In this document: piece by piece, positions 19,565-28,586 of the stretch | Layout of the letters: each line of letters opens with the position of its first letter | Numbering within the stretch: position 1 is the first letter of the stretch | From: Ferruginibacter sp. | Lineage (GTDB): Bacteria > Bacteroidota > Bacteroidia > Chitinophagales > Chitinophagaceae | Direction of reading: 5' to 3' | Assembly (NCBI GenBank): GCA_014379905.1 | Contig: JACMKX010000103.1 | Coordinates: 1-64,000 of the forward strand | DNA: 64,000 nt | Translations under genes and position numbers: made by a program | The notes under the pieces: model-generated | The model's database searches: none | What the model saw: only the letters and a program-made list of their open reading frames with translations | Told to the model about the DNA's origin: nothing

Positions 19565-21018
19565 TGATTATTTACCTCCGAAGATCTGTAGCCCTTCAGC
19601 AATGTTTCAGATATATGAAGCAAAGTTAATTCATTCCCCCTGTTTGTCATCACCTGCAGGCCAAAAGGCATGTTATTGCTATGTGAAAACAGTGGCAGGG
19701 AAATACCCGGAATGCCTGTTAAATTTGCCAGTACAGTATAGATATCAGCTAAATACATGGCAATTGGGTCTTTGTCGTTCTTACCCAGGGTAAAGGCAGT
19801 TTCAGGTACCGTTGGCATTACAATAGCATCATAATCAGCAAAAATACTGTTCATTTTTGCTACCCCTAAAGCCCTTATTTTTTGGGCTTTGCTATAATAG
19901 GCATCGTAATAACCGGTGCTTAATACAAATGTGCCGAGCATAATCCTTCTTTTTACTTCCAGTCCGAAGCCCTCTGTACGGTTATTAAGGTAAAAATCCT
20001 CAAGGTCTGCCGGTTTTTTTTCGCTTTGATGACCAAACCGAACGCCGTCATACCTGCTCAGGTTGCTGCTGGCTTCGGCGGTTGTTAATACATAGTAGGC
20101 CGGAACGATAAAATCTATTAAGTCAAAATTGACAGGGTCAATTGTATGACCATCATTTTTCAACTGGTTAGTTAAGCTGTTTATTTTTTCTTTTATTTCC
20201 ATGTCAATTGAAGGATGATCAACTGCCTGGGGGAAATAACAGAAACGGAATTTTTTATCTCTTTGGGAACGAATGGGATACAGGCGGCTGGCGGGTTGCA
20301 AACTCATGGTACTATCCATTGGGTCATGTTTGCTCATGATATCCAACAGCAAAGCCACATCATCCAGGTTTTTTCCAAAAATACCCACCTGGTCAAATGA
20401 AGAAGCGTAAGCCAGCAGGCCATAGCGGCTCAACTGGCCGTAGGAAGGTTTTAGGCCGATAATGCCACAGAAATCTGCCGGCTGCCTTACGGAACCGCCT
20501 GTATCGCTCCCCAGGCTTAGCATACAAAGGTTGGCCTGCACTGCTACTGCACTTCCTCCCGATGAACCGCCCGGCACTTTGGTATTATCCAATGCATTTA
20601 ATACTTTTCCATAGCCGGAATTTTCGTTGGTGCTACCCATTGCAAATTCATCGCAGTTGCAGTTACCGATGATTATGGCATCTTCGTCTATTAAAAATTG
20701 TAAGGTAGTAGCAGTGTATAAAGAAGTAAAATCTTTCAGGATGGCTGATGCTGCAGAAACTTTATGATCCTTGTAGCAGATCACATCTTTTATGGCGATA
20801 ACAACCCCATGTAATTTTTTCAGCGGTGCACCACTTTCTCTTTTTTTATCGAGTTCAGCCGCTTTCTGCAGGGCTTCCTGTTCATATACTTCCACAAAAG
20901 CATTGAGGTTACGGTTGGCTTCTATCCGTACAAGGTATCCTTTTACAACGCTGCTGCACGAAACAGTGTTGTTGTTTAATTGCTGATGGTAACCGGTTAT
21001 TGATTCAAAAGAAAACAT
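19561..21018 (-). CDS. gatA: Asp-tRNA(Asn)/Glu-tRNA(Gln) amidotransferase subunit A
   Basis: 485 residues. Amidase-signature enzyme; with GatB and GatC it turns mischarged Glu-tRNA(Gln) or Asp-tRNA(Asn) into the amide form. The Ser-cisSer-Lys triad is Lys77 (AIKDVI), Ser152 (VPGGSSGGS) and Ser176 (SDTGGSVRQP). NENSGYGKVLNALD is typical of GatA rather than general amidases. gatB and gatC are not nearby. Its stop overlaps the transglycosylase start by 4 bp. Confidence 0.96.
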   Translation of the reverse strand: MFSFESITGYHQQLNNNTVSCSSVVKGYLVRIEANRNLNAFVEVYEQEALQKAAELDKKRESGAPLKKLHGVVIAIKDVICYKDHKVSAASAILKDFTSLYTATTLQFLIDEDAIIIGNCNCDEFAMGSTNENSGYGKVLNALDNTKVPGGSSGGSAVAVQANLCMLSLGSDTGGSVRQPADFCGIIGLKPSYGQLSRYGLLAYASSFDQVGIFGKNLDDVALLLDIMSKHDPMDSTMSLQPASRLYPIRSQRDKKFRFCYFPQAVDHPSIDMEIKEKINSLTNQLKNDGHTIDPVNFDLIDFIVPAYYVLTTAEASSNLSRYDGVRFGHQSEKKPADLEDFYLNNRTEGFGLEVKRRIMLGTFVLSTGYYDAYYSKAQKIRALGVAKMNSIFADYDAIVMPTVPETAFTLGKNDKDPIAMYLADIYTVLANLTGIPGISLPLFSHSNNMPFGLQVMTNRGNELTLLHISETLLKGYRSSEVNNQ

Positions 21019-21052
21019 ACAATGCAGTATAGCCTGCTTTTAGATATAAATT

Positions 21053-21090
21053 AGCCGAAGTAAACAATTATAATTTTGTTTACTTCGGCT
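21053..21090 (-). terminator. Hairpin between tatA and gatA
   Basis: Perfect 14-bp stem AGCCGAAGTAAACA/TGTTTACTTCGGCT, 10-base loop. It follows the tatA stop on the minus strand and precedes gatA, so it should separate their transcripts. Confidence 0.8.
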
Positions 21091-21110
21091 ACATATTTTT
21101 TAGAATAAAA

Positions 21111-21359
21111 TTATTGCTGATCTTCCTGTTTTGGAGCTACTGGTGGCGTAGTAGGTTTTTCCTTCATTCCTTCTTCTATCTCGGTTTTTACAGAGGATTT
21201 TGCATCATTGAATTCGCGCATTCCCCTGCCGATACCTCTCATGAGCTCAGGAATTTTTTTACCTCCAAACAAGAGTAATACTACTAAAATAATGAGTATC
21301 CATTCTCCACCGCCGGGCAGCGAAAATAACAATACCGGGTTCATCATATTTAAAAACAT
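21111..21359 (-). CDS. tatA: Twin-arginine translocase subunit TatA/TatE
   Basis: 82 residues from the ATG at 21359, which I prefer to the longer frame from 21410 because it places the single membrane segment ([15 protein letters not shown]) near the N-terminus, as in the family. The hinge [20 protein letters not shown] and amphipathic helix follow, then an acidic/Pro-rich tail. TatA oligomers form the translocation path for folded proteins. tatC is not in the window. Confidence 0.93.
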   Translation of the reverse strand: MFLNMMNPVLLFSLPGGGEWILIILVVLLLFGGKKIPELMRGIGRGMREFNDAKSSVKTEIEEGMKEKPTTPPVAPKQEDQQ

Positions 21360-21450
21360 AATTAGAAATTTAGTTGGTAAAGATAGACCATTTTGACTAT
21401 CCGCTGCCACAAAGCTGCTACGCTTTTTACGTTAAGGCACTGGTAAAAGT

Positions 21451-21579
21451 TTAACGAAGAGAACGGCCACACCGGGCTTTTCCGTTAGCAGCTTCATAGG
21501 GCGAAATACCCCTGGCGCAGGAGGCAAAAAACAATGTGGCTGAAATAAGGGCAATACATAGCAATAATGTCTTTCTCAT
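21451..21579 (-). CDS. 42-residue putative lipoprotein
   Basis: ATG at 21579 opens a 42-residue frame: a basic start (MRKTLLLC), a hydrophobic core and the lipobox FASC, then a short mature part of about 23 residues with SPYEAANGKARCGRSLR, including a second Cys. A typical tiny outer-membrane lipoprotein layout. It lies about 90 bp upstream of tatA on the same strand. No function known to me. Coding is supported by the good signal and lipobox, though the gene is short. Confidence 0.7.
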   Translation of the reverse strand: MRKTLLLCIALISATLFFASCARGISPYEAANGKARCGRSLR

Positions 21580-21749
21580 GGAAAAAGTGGTTTACTGTTT
21601 AAAAAAGTGGTAAGCGTAGCTTTGGGAGATGATTCAGCAGGTATTGAAGTGCTGCTAAAATAGTTAAAACTATCCTTATGTAGTGTTATTTTGGCAGTAA
21701 TTAAAAAATGGAAAATTCATGGTGATATGCAGGCAAATAATAAGTTCTG

Positions 21750-21858
21750 TCGGAGTTGTCAATTTTTTTTCATGGGTCAAAAAAAAATTGACAAAAAAAC
21801 GCCGGCAGTTGTCAATTTTTTTTCTGAGTTTAAAAAAAAATTGACAACTCTGGCGGGA
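21750..21858. repeat. Double inverted repeat of TTGTCAATTTTTTTT arms
   Basis: Two successive hairpins. The first pairs 21756-21770 with 21780-21794. The second pairs CGCCGGCAGTTGTCAATTTTTTTT (split here: arm 21800-21823) with 21832-21855. All arms share TTGTCAATTTTTTTT or its complement, so alternative pairings are possible. The gap 21580-21918 holds no gene I can support. Confidence 0.7.
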
Positions 21859-21865
21859 TTACCCG

Positions 21866-21896
21866 CAATAAAAAACGGAAAGCATCGCTTTCCGTT
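21866..21896 (-). terminator. Intrinsic terminator of rplS
   Basis: On the minus strand AACGGAAAGC-GAT-GCTTTCCGTT is followed by TTTTATT, 22 bp after the rplS stop. Confidence 0.9.
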
Positions 21897-21918
21897 GATA
21901 TTCAAATAGTTGAAATAA

Positions 21919-22284
21919 TTAGTCTTTTTTAGCAACTGCTCTTCTTTTCTCTTTAATACGGGCACTTTTACCGCTTCTTTCACGAAGGAAGAACAGTTTG
22001 GCACGACGAACACGGCCTACTTTATTAACAATAATGCTTTCAATGTTGGGAGAAAACACAGGGAACAAACGTTCAACACCTACCCCATCACTAATTTTAC
22101 GTACTGTAAAAGAAGCAGTAGCGCCGGTACCCTGGCGTTTGATCACATCGCCTTTAAAGCTCTGGATACGCTCTTTGGTACCTTCCACAATTTTATAGTT
22201 AACCGTTACATTGTCACCTGCTTTAAAAGTAGGTATTGTAGGGATTGTTGTTAGTTGTTCGTGAACAAAATTAACTGCGTTCAT
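21919..22284 (-). CDS. rplS: 50S ribosomal protein L19
   Basis: 121 residues, full length. Binds 23S rRNA at the subunit interface near bridge B8. Family blocks seen: [43 protein letters not shown] and the basic tail. A TACCTTTG box stands upstream and a terminator downstream, so it is transcribed alone. In many bacteria rplS follows trmD; not here. Confidence 0.98.
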   Translation of the reverse strand: MNAVNFVHEQLTTIPTIPTFKAGDNVTVNYKIVEGTKERIQSFKGDVIKRQGTGATASFTVRKISDGVGVERLFPVFSPNIESIIVNKVGRVRRAKLFFLRERSGKSARIKEKRRAVAKKD

Positions 22285-22304
22285 AATTCTTGATTTTCGG
22301 ACGG

Positions 22305-22312
22305 CAAAGGTA
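22305..22312 (-). promoter_or_regulatory. Probable -7 element of rplS
   Basis: TACCTTTG on the minus strand matches TAnnTTTG exactly, 20 bp before the start codon. No clear TTTG at the -33 position. Confidence 0.5.
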
Positions 22313-22372
22313 AGGGGAAATGTTTAGAAATCCACGGGGGAGGAAAAGTTTTTTGGGAAAAGGTTCAGAAGG

Positions 22373-22410
22373 AAAAAGTTCCATAAGTTGCGCAACCTAT
22401 GGAACTTTTT
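22373..22410 (-). terminator. Long palindromic terminator of rny
   Basis: A 38-bp near-perfect palindrome of the form AAAAAGTTCCATA...TATGGAACTTTTT with GTTGCGCAAC at its centre (one mismatch pair). It lies 24 bp after the rny stop. TTCAACTTTTGAAC words lie between. Confidence 0.85.
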
Positions 22411-22433
22411 GAACCGCTTCAACTTTTGAACTT

Positions 22434-23993
22434 TTAGCGTGCAATATTTATCGCCCTTTTCTCCCTTATCACCGTAACCTTAATTTGCCCCGGGAAGGTC
22501 ATTTCTGTTTGTATCTTTTGCGCTATTTCAAAGCTCAGTTTATCGCTGTCGGCATCACTTACCTTATCCGCTTCCACAATCACCCTTAACTCACGGCCGG
22601 CCTGGATAGCATAGGCTTTTTCTACACCATTATAAGCCAGCGCCATGTTTTCCAGGTCTTTGATACGCTGAATGTATTGCTGCATGATCTCCCTTCTTGC
22701 ACCCGGCCTTGCACCACTAATGGCATCACAAGCCTGGATAATAGGTGAGATAACGTATTGCATTTCCATTTCATCATGGTGAGCGCCAATAGCATTTACA
22801 ACTGCAGGGTTCTCGCCATATTTTTCTGCCAGCTTAGCACCTAACAGTGCATGGCTCAATTCTGTTTCTTCGTCGGGTACTTTGCCAATATCATGCAATA
22901 AACCTGCACGTTTGGCCAGTTTGGGGTTAAGCCCCAGTTCTGCAGCCATAATACCACATAAATTAGCTGTTTCCCTGCTGTGCATCAATAAGTTTTGTCC
23001 GTAGGAAGAGCGGAAACGCATACGACCTACCATTCTTATTAATTCTTTATGCAAACCATGGATACCCAGTTCAATAACGGTTCTTTCACCAATATCCATT
23101 ACCTGGTCGTCCAGTTGTTTTTTTGTTTTTTCCACCACTTCCTCAATACGGGCGGGGTGAATACGGCCATCTGCCACCAGGCGTTGCAACGATAAACGGG
23201 CAACTTCCCTGCGTAAAGGATCAAATGAAGATAAAATGATTGCTTCCGGCGTATCATCCACAATCAGGTCAACACCCGTTGCAGCTTCAATAGCACGGAT
23301 ATTACGACCCTCACGACCAATGATGGAACCTTTTATTTCGTCGCTTTCCAGGTTAAAAACGGTAATGGAATTTTCTATAGCAGTTTCTGCCGCAGTACGC
23401 TGAATGCTTTGAATAACAATTTTACGGGCTTCTTTTACCGCTTTTTGCTTGGCATCTTCAATAATTTCCTGCTGGATGGTGAGCGCCTTGCTGTGCGCTT
23501 CCTCTTTTAAACTTTCAATTAACTGGGCCTTGGCATCTTCTGCACTTAAACCAGCAACCTTTTCCAGGCGGCGGATATGCTCTTCCTGGTGCTTTTCCAG
23601 TTCAGTTCGTTTAATGTTAACGACTTCGATCTGGCGGTTCAGGTTTTCTTTAATTGCCTCATTTTCTTTTAGTTGCTTCTCAAGATTGCCTTCTTTTGCA
23701 TTTAAGCCCTGCTCTTTTTGTTTAATGCGGCTTTCGCCTTCGTTGATCTTTTGGGTACGTTGCATTACATCCCTGTCATGATCGGCCCTCAATTGAACAA
23801 ATTTCTCTTTTGCTTCTAATTCTTTCTCTTTTTTAAATGTTTCGGCTCTTAATTGTCCTTCTGCAACGATCTTTTGGGCCTCAATTTCTGCTTCTTTTAC
23901 TTTGTGCTCGGTATTTTTTGCAAAAATGACTTTGCCCAGGATGATACCAACAATTAATGCGGCAACACCTATGATGATTGGAATAATATCCAT
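22434..23993 (-). CDS. rny: Ribonuclease Y
   Basis: 519 residues. Membrane-anchored endoribonuclease that starts mRNA decay. N-terminal membrane segment (3-23), long charged coiled coil (about 28-205), KH domain with [12 protein letters not shown] at 222-233, and HD domain with His367-Asp368 (LLHDIG) as metal ligands plus AHHDEME. Length and order match RNase Y. A possible promoter (TATCTTCG at 24075-24082 with TTG at 24105-24107, 22 bp apart) lies upstream. Confidence 0.97.
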   Translation of the reverse strand: MDIIPIIIGVAALIVGIILGKVIFAKNTEHKVKEAEIEAQKIVAEGQLRAETFKKEKELEAKEKFVQLRADHDRDVMQRTQKINEGESRIKQKEQGLNAKEGNLEKQLKENEAIKENLNRQIEVVNIKRTELEKHQEEHIRRLEKVAGLSAEDAKAQLIESLKEEAHSKALTIQQEIIEDAKQKAVKEARKIVIQSIQRTAAETAIENSITVFNLESDEIKGSIIGREGRNIRAIEAATGVDLIVDDTPEAIILSSFDPLRREVARLSLQRLVADGRIHPARIEEVVEKTKKQLDDQVMDIGERTVIELGIHGLHKELIRMVGRMRFRSSYGQNLLMHSRETANLCGIMAAELGLNPKLAKRAGLLHDIGKVPDEETELSHALLGAKLAEKYGENPAVVNAIGAHHDEMEMQYVISPIIQACDAISGARPGARREIMQQYIQRIKDLENMALAYNGVEKAYAIQAGRELRVIVEADKVSDADSDKLSFEIAQKIQTEMTFPGQIKVTVIREKRAINIAR

Positions 23994-24227
23994 TGGATGA
24001 TATAGTTTTTATCTGATTCACAATATTGTATGGCCTCCCTGTTACATATAATAAGCAGCGAGATTGAATAGTGGCGAAGATAAGAATTTGTGGGAAGAAT
24101 TTGTCAACCGCTCATTTTTGCGCCCAACCGCAGGTAATTAGCATTTATTTCATGTGCTAATTTGAAAAAATGACAACTATCACAGGTTATAGATTCTTAT
24201 CGTAAGTTTGAAAAAATTCATCATAAG

Positions 24228-24962
24228 ATGCCCGCAAATAATCTACTGGAATTATCTTATATCATTCCTGTTTACCTGGAAAACAGTTCTTCGCCGGATT
24301 TAGATAAACTATTACAGCGCTACGGGAACTACCCCAGGGAGCTGACAGATAAAATCCAGTTTATCCTGGTAGATGATTGTTCACCGGTGGAACCGGTAAT
24401 CCCGGCATCGCACCTAAATATCCTATTGGTAAGAATTAATGAAAACATTCCCTGGAACCAGGGCGGGGCAAGAAACCTGGGCGTGATGTTGTCAAAAACG
24501 GCTAAACTTTTACTCACCGACCTGGATCATTCTTTTAGTGCAGGCCTTTTAGAGAAACTGCTCCACAGTAGCCTGCCCAATCATTTGTACAAATTTAAGA
24601 GAAGGCGGGAGGGGGTTAAAGTAAGATCGCACCCCAATACATTTTTTTGCAGCAAGGCCGTTTTTTATAAGGCGCTGGGCTATGATGAGGATTTTAGCGG
24701 GCACTATGGATACGATGATGTTTTTTACGTAGAACTGCAAAAAGCATTGGGTACAAAGCTCCGGTATTTTTCCTGGAGCAGTTATGTGGATCATTTAGAG
24801 CACCAAACAGAAAATAAAGATGACCTGCAACATTTTTTGGTAAGAGATACCTCTTATAATAAAGCACTGCTCGATGAAAAACTGTCTATTATAAAAGCAG
24901 GAAAGCCATTTAAAGCGCATAGCAGGCGAATGCTAGATTTTACTTATTCTATACGGAAATAA
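24228..24962 (+). CDS. Family 2-like glycosyltransferase
   Basis: 244 residues, GT-A fold. LVDDCSP at about 48-54 and LLTDLDHS (DxD-like) at about 93-101 should bind nucleotide-sugar and metal; NQGGARNLG is the typical GT2 loop. YDEDFSGHYGYDDVFY resembles the acceptor/base region. No membrane segments, so cytosolic. It stands alone among housekeeping genes and its 3' end overlaps the convergent zapA by 14 bp. A TAAGTTTG box at about 24203 may be its -7 element. Sugar and acceptor unknown. Confidence 0.87.
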   Translation: MPANNLLELSYIIPVYLENSSSPDLDKLLQRYGNYPRELTDKIQFILVDDCSPVEPVIPASHLNILLVRINENIPWNQGGARNLGVMLSKTAKLLLTDLDHSFSAGLLEKLLHSSLPNHLYKFKRRREGVKVRSHPNTFFCSKAVFYKALGYDEDFSGHYGYDDVFYVELQKALGTKLRYFSWSSYVDHLEHQTENKDDLQHFLVRDTSYNKALLDEKLSIIKAGKPFKAHSRRMLDFTYSIRK

Positions 24963-25239
24963 ACTTATCCAGCTGCTCTTCCATTTTTTTTAACTGGTCT
25001 CCAATGTTTTTACCACGCATAGCATCACTATTTTGCCCGGTAGCCTGGGTGGCATACCAAATAATCACCATCGCAATGTAATCCTGCATATCCTGGCCGG
25101 CAAACTGGGTTTTGTATTCAATGACCTTGTCGTTGATGAGCTTAACCGTTTTGCGGATCATTTCCTCATCTTCCGGGTTGGTTTTAATACGATAGGTGCG
25201 GTCGCCAATCACAATATTTACAGGAATGAGGTCGGGCAT
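24949..25239 (-). CDS. zapA: Cell division protein ZapA
   Basis: 96 residues with the ZapA pattern: an N-terminal beta domain (IPVNIVIGDRTYRIKTNPEDEEMIRKTVKLINDKV) and a C-terminal coiled coil (GDQLKKMEEQLDKFI). ZapA bundles FtsZ filaments at the division ring. The preceding small coiled-coil gene ends 6 bp upstream, and pheT lies before that on the same strand; this neighbourhood recurs in Bacteroidota. Confidence 0.92.
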   Translation of the reverse strand: MPDLIPVNIVIGDRTYRIKTNPEDEEMIRKTVKLINDKVIEYKTQFAGQDMQDYIAMVIIWYATQATGQNSDAMRGKNIGDQLKKMEEQLDKFISV

Positions 25240-25245
25240 ATTATT

Positions 25246-25539
25246 TTATTGACTAAGTAAGGAAATGCATTTGTCGATATTCTTAATATACTGGCTGAGC
25301 TTTTGTTCCAGCTCTTTTTTATCGGCGGGGGCCATATCGGTAACAGAAGCCTTCAATACCAGGTTTTGCTGCTGCAATGTTTCCAGCCGTTCTTTATTAC
25401 CCAATTGTTGCTCCTGAAGTGTTTTAATAAGTTGCTCCTGTTGGGCGTTTTCCTTCAATAAAAAATCATATTGCTTAAGCAACTGCTGTAGCTTATTATT
25501 TACAATGGCAATATGGTCGTTTAACTGGTCCATAGTCAA
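25246..25539 (-). CDS. Small coiled-coil protein next to zapA
   Basis: 97 residues, nearly all heptad-like coiled coil (VNNKLQQLLKQYDFLLKEN; ERLETLQQQNLVLKASV). The gene ends 6 bp before zapA, so the two are surely cotranscribed. Size, coiled coil and pairing with zapA suggest a division-ring partner similar in role to ZapB, but I see no sequence evidence of homology. Confidence 0.85.
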   Translation of the reverse strand: MTMDQLNDHIAIVNNKLQQLLKQYDFLLKENAQQEQLIKTLQEQQLGNKERLETLQQQNLVLKASVTDMAPADKKELEQKLSQYIKNIDKCISLLSQ

Positions 25540-25672
25540 TAGTCCATGGTCTATTGACCAGTACTAAATATGTTATATCATTTATCTGTAGAAAACCTGG
25601 TAACAATTTTACTCAAATATTAAATTTTAAAAAAGTTAAAGCCCTTACAAATATTGTGATGGTCGATGGACC

Positions 25673-28096
25673 CTACTTCCTAATTTCCGCGCCTAACTGT
25701 TTCTCACAAGCCCCGATAATCTTACCCATCATTTCATCAATTTCTTTATCAGTTAATGTTTTGCTGCTATCCATAAAGGTAAAGTTTACCGCCATAGATT
25801 TTTTACCTGCCCCCAGTTTGTCACTTTCAAAAATATCAAATAATTTAATCGTTTGCAATTGGGCAATATTTAAGCCAGTTACTGCTTTGCGGATTTGCGC
25901 ATAACCAATATCTGAGTTGAGCACTAAAGCCAGGTCTCTTTGTACAGCCGGATATTTGCTTACTTCTACATAACTAAATGTTTTTGTTTTTCTTACTTCC
26001 AGCAACTCCTCCCAAAAAATATCTGCAAAGAAAACAGGCTGCTTAATACCAAATGTTTTTAAAGTGCCGGATGCAACAGCTCCTAAAAAACCGATGGTTT
26101 TGTTTTTTACCTTAATGGCAGCGGCTACTTCCATATCTGCCGTGGTTGTTTCTTCAAACACCGCGTTGTTAATGCCGGCTACCAGTAAAATACGTTCACA
26201 AATACCCTTTACAAAATAATAATCGGCTTTTGCAGATTTTTTGTTCCATGAAGCGGGAGTTGCATCCCCACTGATATAAAGACTCAAATGCTTGTTCTCT
26301 TCGTAATTATTTTCACCATTATTCCTGTATGTCTTTCCGTTTTCAAACAACAGCAGGTCACTGTTTTTACGATGCATATTGTGTGCAATTACTTCCAGCC
26401 CGGTATGCAGCATGTTGGGGCGAAGGATATCCAGGTCGGCACTCAGGTTATTCAGCATCTTTACGGCGGTAGCCAGCGTTTCTTCACTGTAATAGACACT
26501 GTTGGTAATACTGTTGGTGAAAATTTCGTTGAAACCCAGGCCGGTTAACTGGTTAGCCAATTTCTCTCTCAGCGTTGTACTTTCGGAAACAGTTTCGTTT
26601 CCGGGTGCAATATTGATGGTAGCAGGGATATCAATATTATCCAGGCCATCTATCCGCATAATCTCTTCCACTATATCTGCAGGTATGCTTATATCGGGTT
26701 TGCTGAAAGGTACATTCATCCACAATTCATCCTGTCCTTCTTTTATCATTTCAAATCCAAGAGACGTTAAAATATTCTTCACCGCATCACCATGGTAATT
26801 TTTACCGCTCAGTTTTTTGAGGTAATGAAATTTCAAACCTACAGCAACCGGGTTGGCCGGAGCAGGATAAATATCAACCAACTCCCCATTCAATTCACCA
26901 CCACAAATATCAACGATCAGTTCTGCCGCACGTTTTAAAACAGCAACGGCGTTGCTGATATCCACGCCTTTTTCAAAGCGGGTGGCAGCATCTGTACGCA
27001 GGCCATGAAGTAAGGAGGTTTTACGAACACTTTGAGGACTGAACCAGGCACTTTCTAAAAAAATATTTTTCGTTGCTGCAGTTACGCCACTTTCTTTGCC
27101 TCCATAAACCCCGGCAATACACATGGGTTTTTCTGAATTGCAAATTACCAGGTCATTGGCAGATAATTTTCTCTCCTTATCATCCAGTGTTATAAAAGGG
27201 GTGCCTTCCGGCAGATTTTTTACAATGATGGTGCCACCGGTTATTTTATCTGCATCAAAAGCATGTAAGGGCTGACCTGTTTCATGCAAAATGAAATTGG
27301 TAATATCTACAATATTGCTGATTGATTTTATGCCGATGGATTGTAGCCTGCGCTTCAGCCATTCCGGGCTATCACCCACCACAATATTGCTAATGCTGAT
27401 GCCTGCATAGCGGGGACAATCTTTTGCGTTTTCTACTTTAACAGCTACTGCTGCGGGCTGGCCGTTTGTTTTAAAACCATTTTTATACGGCACTACTGCG
27501 GTTGTTCCTTTTTTATCGTGGTGGCTTAACCAGGCGCATACATCTTTTGCCACACCCAGGTGGCTCATGGCATCCATGCGGTTGGGTGTAAGACCTATTT
27601 CAAAAATATGATCTTCGTAAACTTTAAAAAGGGAAGCAGCAGGTTTGCCCGGAAGGGTATCCTGCGGTAAAACCATGATGCCATCATGACTGGAACCGGT
27701 ACCAATTTCATCCTCGGCGCATATCATACCGTTGCTTTCTACACCACGGATCTTTGCTTTTTTCAAAGTAATAGGTTCACCTTCCGATGGATAGATAGTG
27801 GTGCCGGGCATGGCCAGTATTACTTTTTGTCCGGCAGCCGCATTGGGTGCGCCGCACACAACCTGTAGTATCTCACTGCCCGTATTTACCTGGGTAATTT
27901 TTAATTTGTCGGCATCGGGATGCTTTTCGCATTCCACAATTTCTGCTGTTATCAGGCCTTTCAACCCGCCTTTAATGCTTTCGTATTTTTCCAGGCTTTC
28001 TACTTCCAGCCCGATGGAAGTTAAAATTTTACCCAGTCTTTCAGGTTCAACTTTTACAGGCAGGTATTCGCTTAGCCAGTTATAAGAAATGGTCAT
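25673..28096 (-). CDS. pheT: Phenylalanine-tRNA ligase beta subunit
   Basis: 807 residues. Editing and tRNA-binding subunit of the alpha2-beta2 PheRS. N-terminal EMAP-like tRNA-binding domain (about 40-150, VVCGAPNAAAGQKV), B3/B4 editing domain (DAATRFEKGVD region before about 400), B5 (residues about 410-480), a catalytic-like core, and C-terminal FDX-ACB anticodon domain (SKYPAVQRDLALVL to the end). pheS is not adjacent. A TATCTTTG box on the minus strand at about 28117-28124 may be its -7 element. Confidence 0.97.
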   Translation of the reverse strand: MTISYNWLSEYLPVKVEPERLGKILTSIGLEVESLEKYESIKGGLKGLITAEIVECEKHPDADKLKITQVNTGSEILQVVCGAPNAAAGQKVILAMPGTTIYPSEGEPITLKKAKIRGVESNGMICAEDEIGTGSSHDGIMVLPQDTLPGKPAASLFKVYEDHIFEIGLTPNRMDAMSHLGVAKDVCAWLSHHDKKGTTAVVPYKNGFKTNGQPAAVAVKVENAKDCPRYAGISISNIVVGDSPEWLKRRLQSIGIKSISNIVDITNFILHETGQPLHAFDADKITGGTIIVKNLPEGTPFITLDDKERKLSANDLVICNSEKPMCIAGVYGGKESGVTAATKNIFLESAWFSPQSVRKTSLLHGLRTDAATRFEKGVDISNAVAVLKRAAELIVDICGGELNGELVDIYPAPANPVAVGLKFHYLKKLSGKNYHGDAVKNILTSLGFEMIKEGQDELWMNVPFSKPDISIPADIVEEIMRIDGLDNIDIPATINIAPGNETVSESTTLREKLANQLTGLGFNEIFTNSITNSVYYSEETLATAVKMLNNLSADLDILRPNMLHTGLEVIAHNMHRKNSDLLLFENGKTYRNNGENNYEENKHLSLYISGDATPASWNKKSAKADYYFVKGICERILLVAGINNAVFEETTTADMEVAAAIKVKNKTIGFLGAVASGTLKTFGIKQPVFFADIFWEELLEVRKTKTFSYVEVSKYPAVQRDLALVLNSDIGYAQIRKAVTGLNIAQLQTIKLFDIFESDKLGAGKKSMAVNFTFMDSSKTLTDKEIDEMMGKIIGACEKQLGAEIRK

Positions 28097-28129
28097 TTAT
28101 GCTTTTTAATTTACGTGGCAAAGATACTG

Positions 28130-28214
28130 ATTTGAAAATTTGAAGATTTGAAAATTTGGCAATGTGTCCTGCATTACCATCTTCACATCTTCAAATTTTC
28201 AAATTTTCAAATCG
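28130..28214. repeat. TTTGAAAATTTG inverted repeat upstream of pheT
   Basis: The left arm is GATTTGAAAATTTGAAGATTTG and so on, and the right arm ends with CTTCAAATTTTCAAATTTTCAAATC; the two arms are reverse complements over some 30 bp with a 20-bp centre. Words match the genome's intergenic repeat style. Confidence 0.75.
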
Positions 28215-28586
28215 GCTAACAAATCGCAACTGATTTTGCAAGTGCCCGAAAACTTTAAAAAGTGTACAAATTACATTTTGCGCTTCCGGATTTTGTTGAT
28301 AAAAACAGTTAAAATGGCGATTGGTTGGCTTCGCAGATGTGAAGACAACTGTTTATAACCCGTTAATAAACTACCTTCACCTGTGAATTACCGGTGGGTA
28401 ATCTGTCAAAAAAAGTTAATAACAGTTATATATCATTTTTTCGTTACCATTTTGCAGTTACCTTAGCCGCCCGATAAAATTCAACCAACAAATTGCGGAC
28501 ACAGGAATTAGCTGGCAGGCTCTTCTAAAGCGTTTAATGGTAACAGTTATAGGGTTCATTCAATCATTACTTAAGGAGCAAATAAA
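28215..28586. other. dnaB upstream region
   Basis: No gene seen. The 11-mer TAACAGTTATA occurs twice exactly (28420-28430 and 28541-28551), with further AACAGTTA/AACTGTT half-matches at about 28304 and 28349. AAGGAG stands 8 bp before the dnaB ATG, one of the few Shine-Dalgarno-like sites here. Confidence 0.5.

Noticed and set aside
23994-24227. Possible 6S RNA between rny and zapA region
   Set aside because: I could not see the large central bubble or conserved closing stems; a covariance search (Rfam 6S/ssrS) would decide.
28130-28214. CRISPR-like repeat
   Set aside because: Words are arranged as one inverted repeat, not as regular direct repeats with unique spacers.
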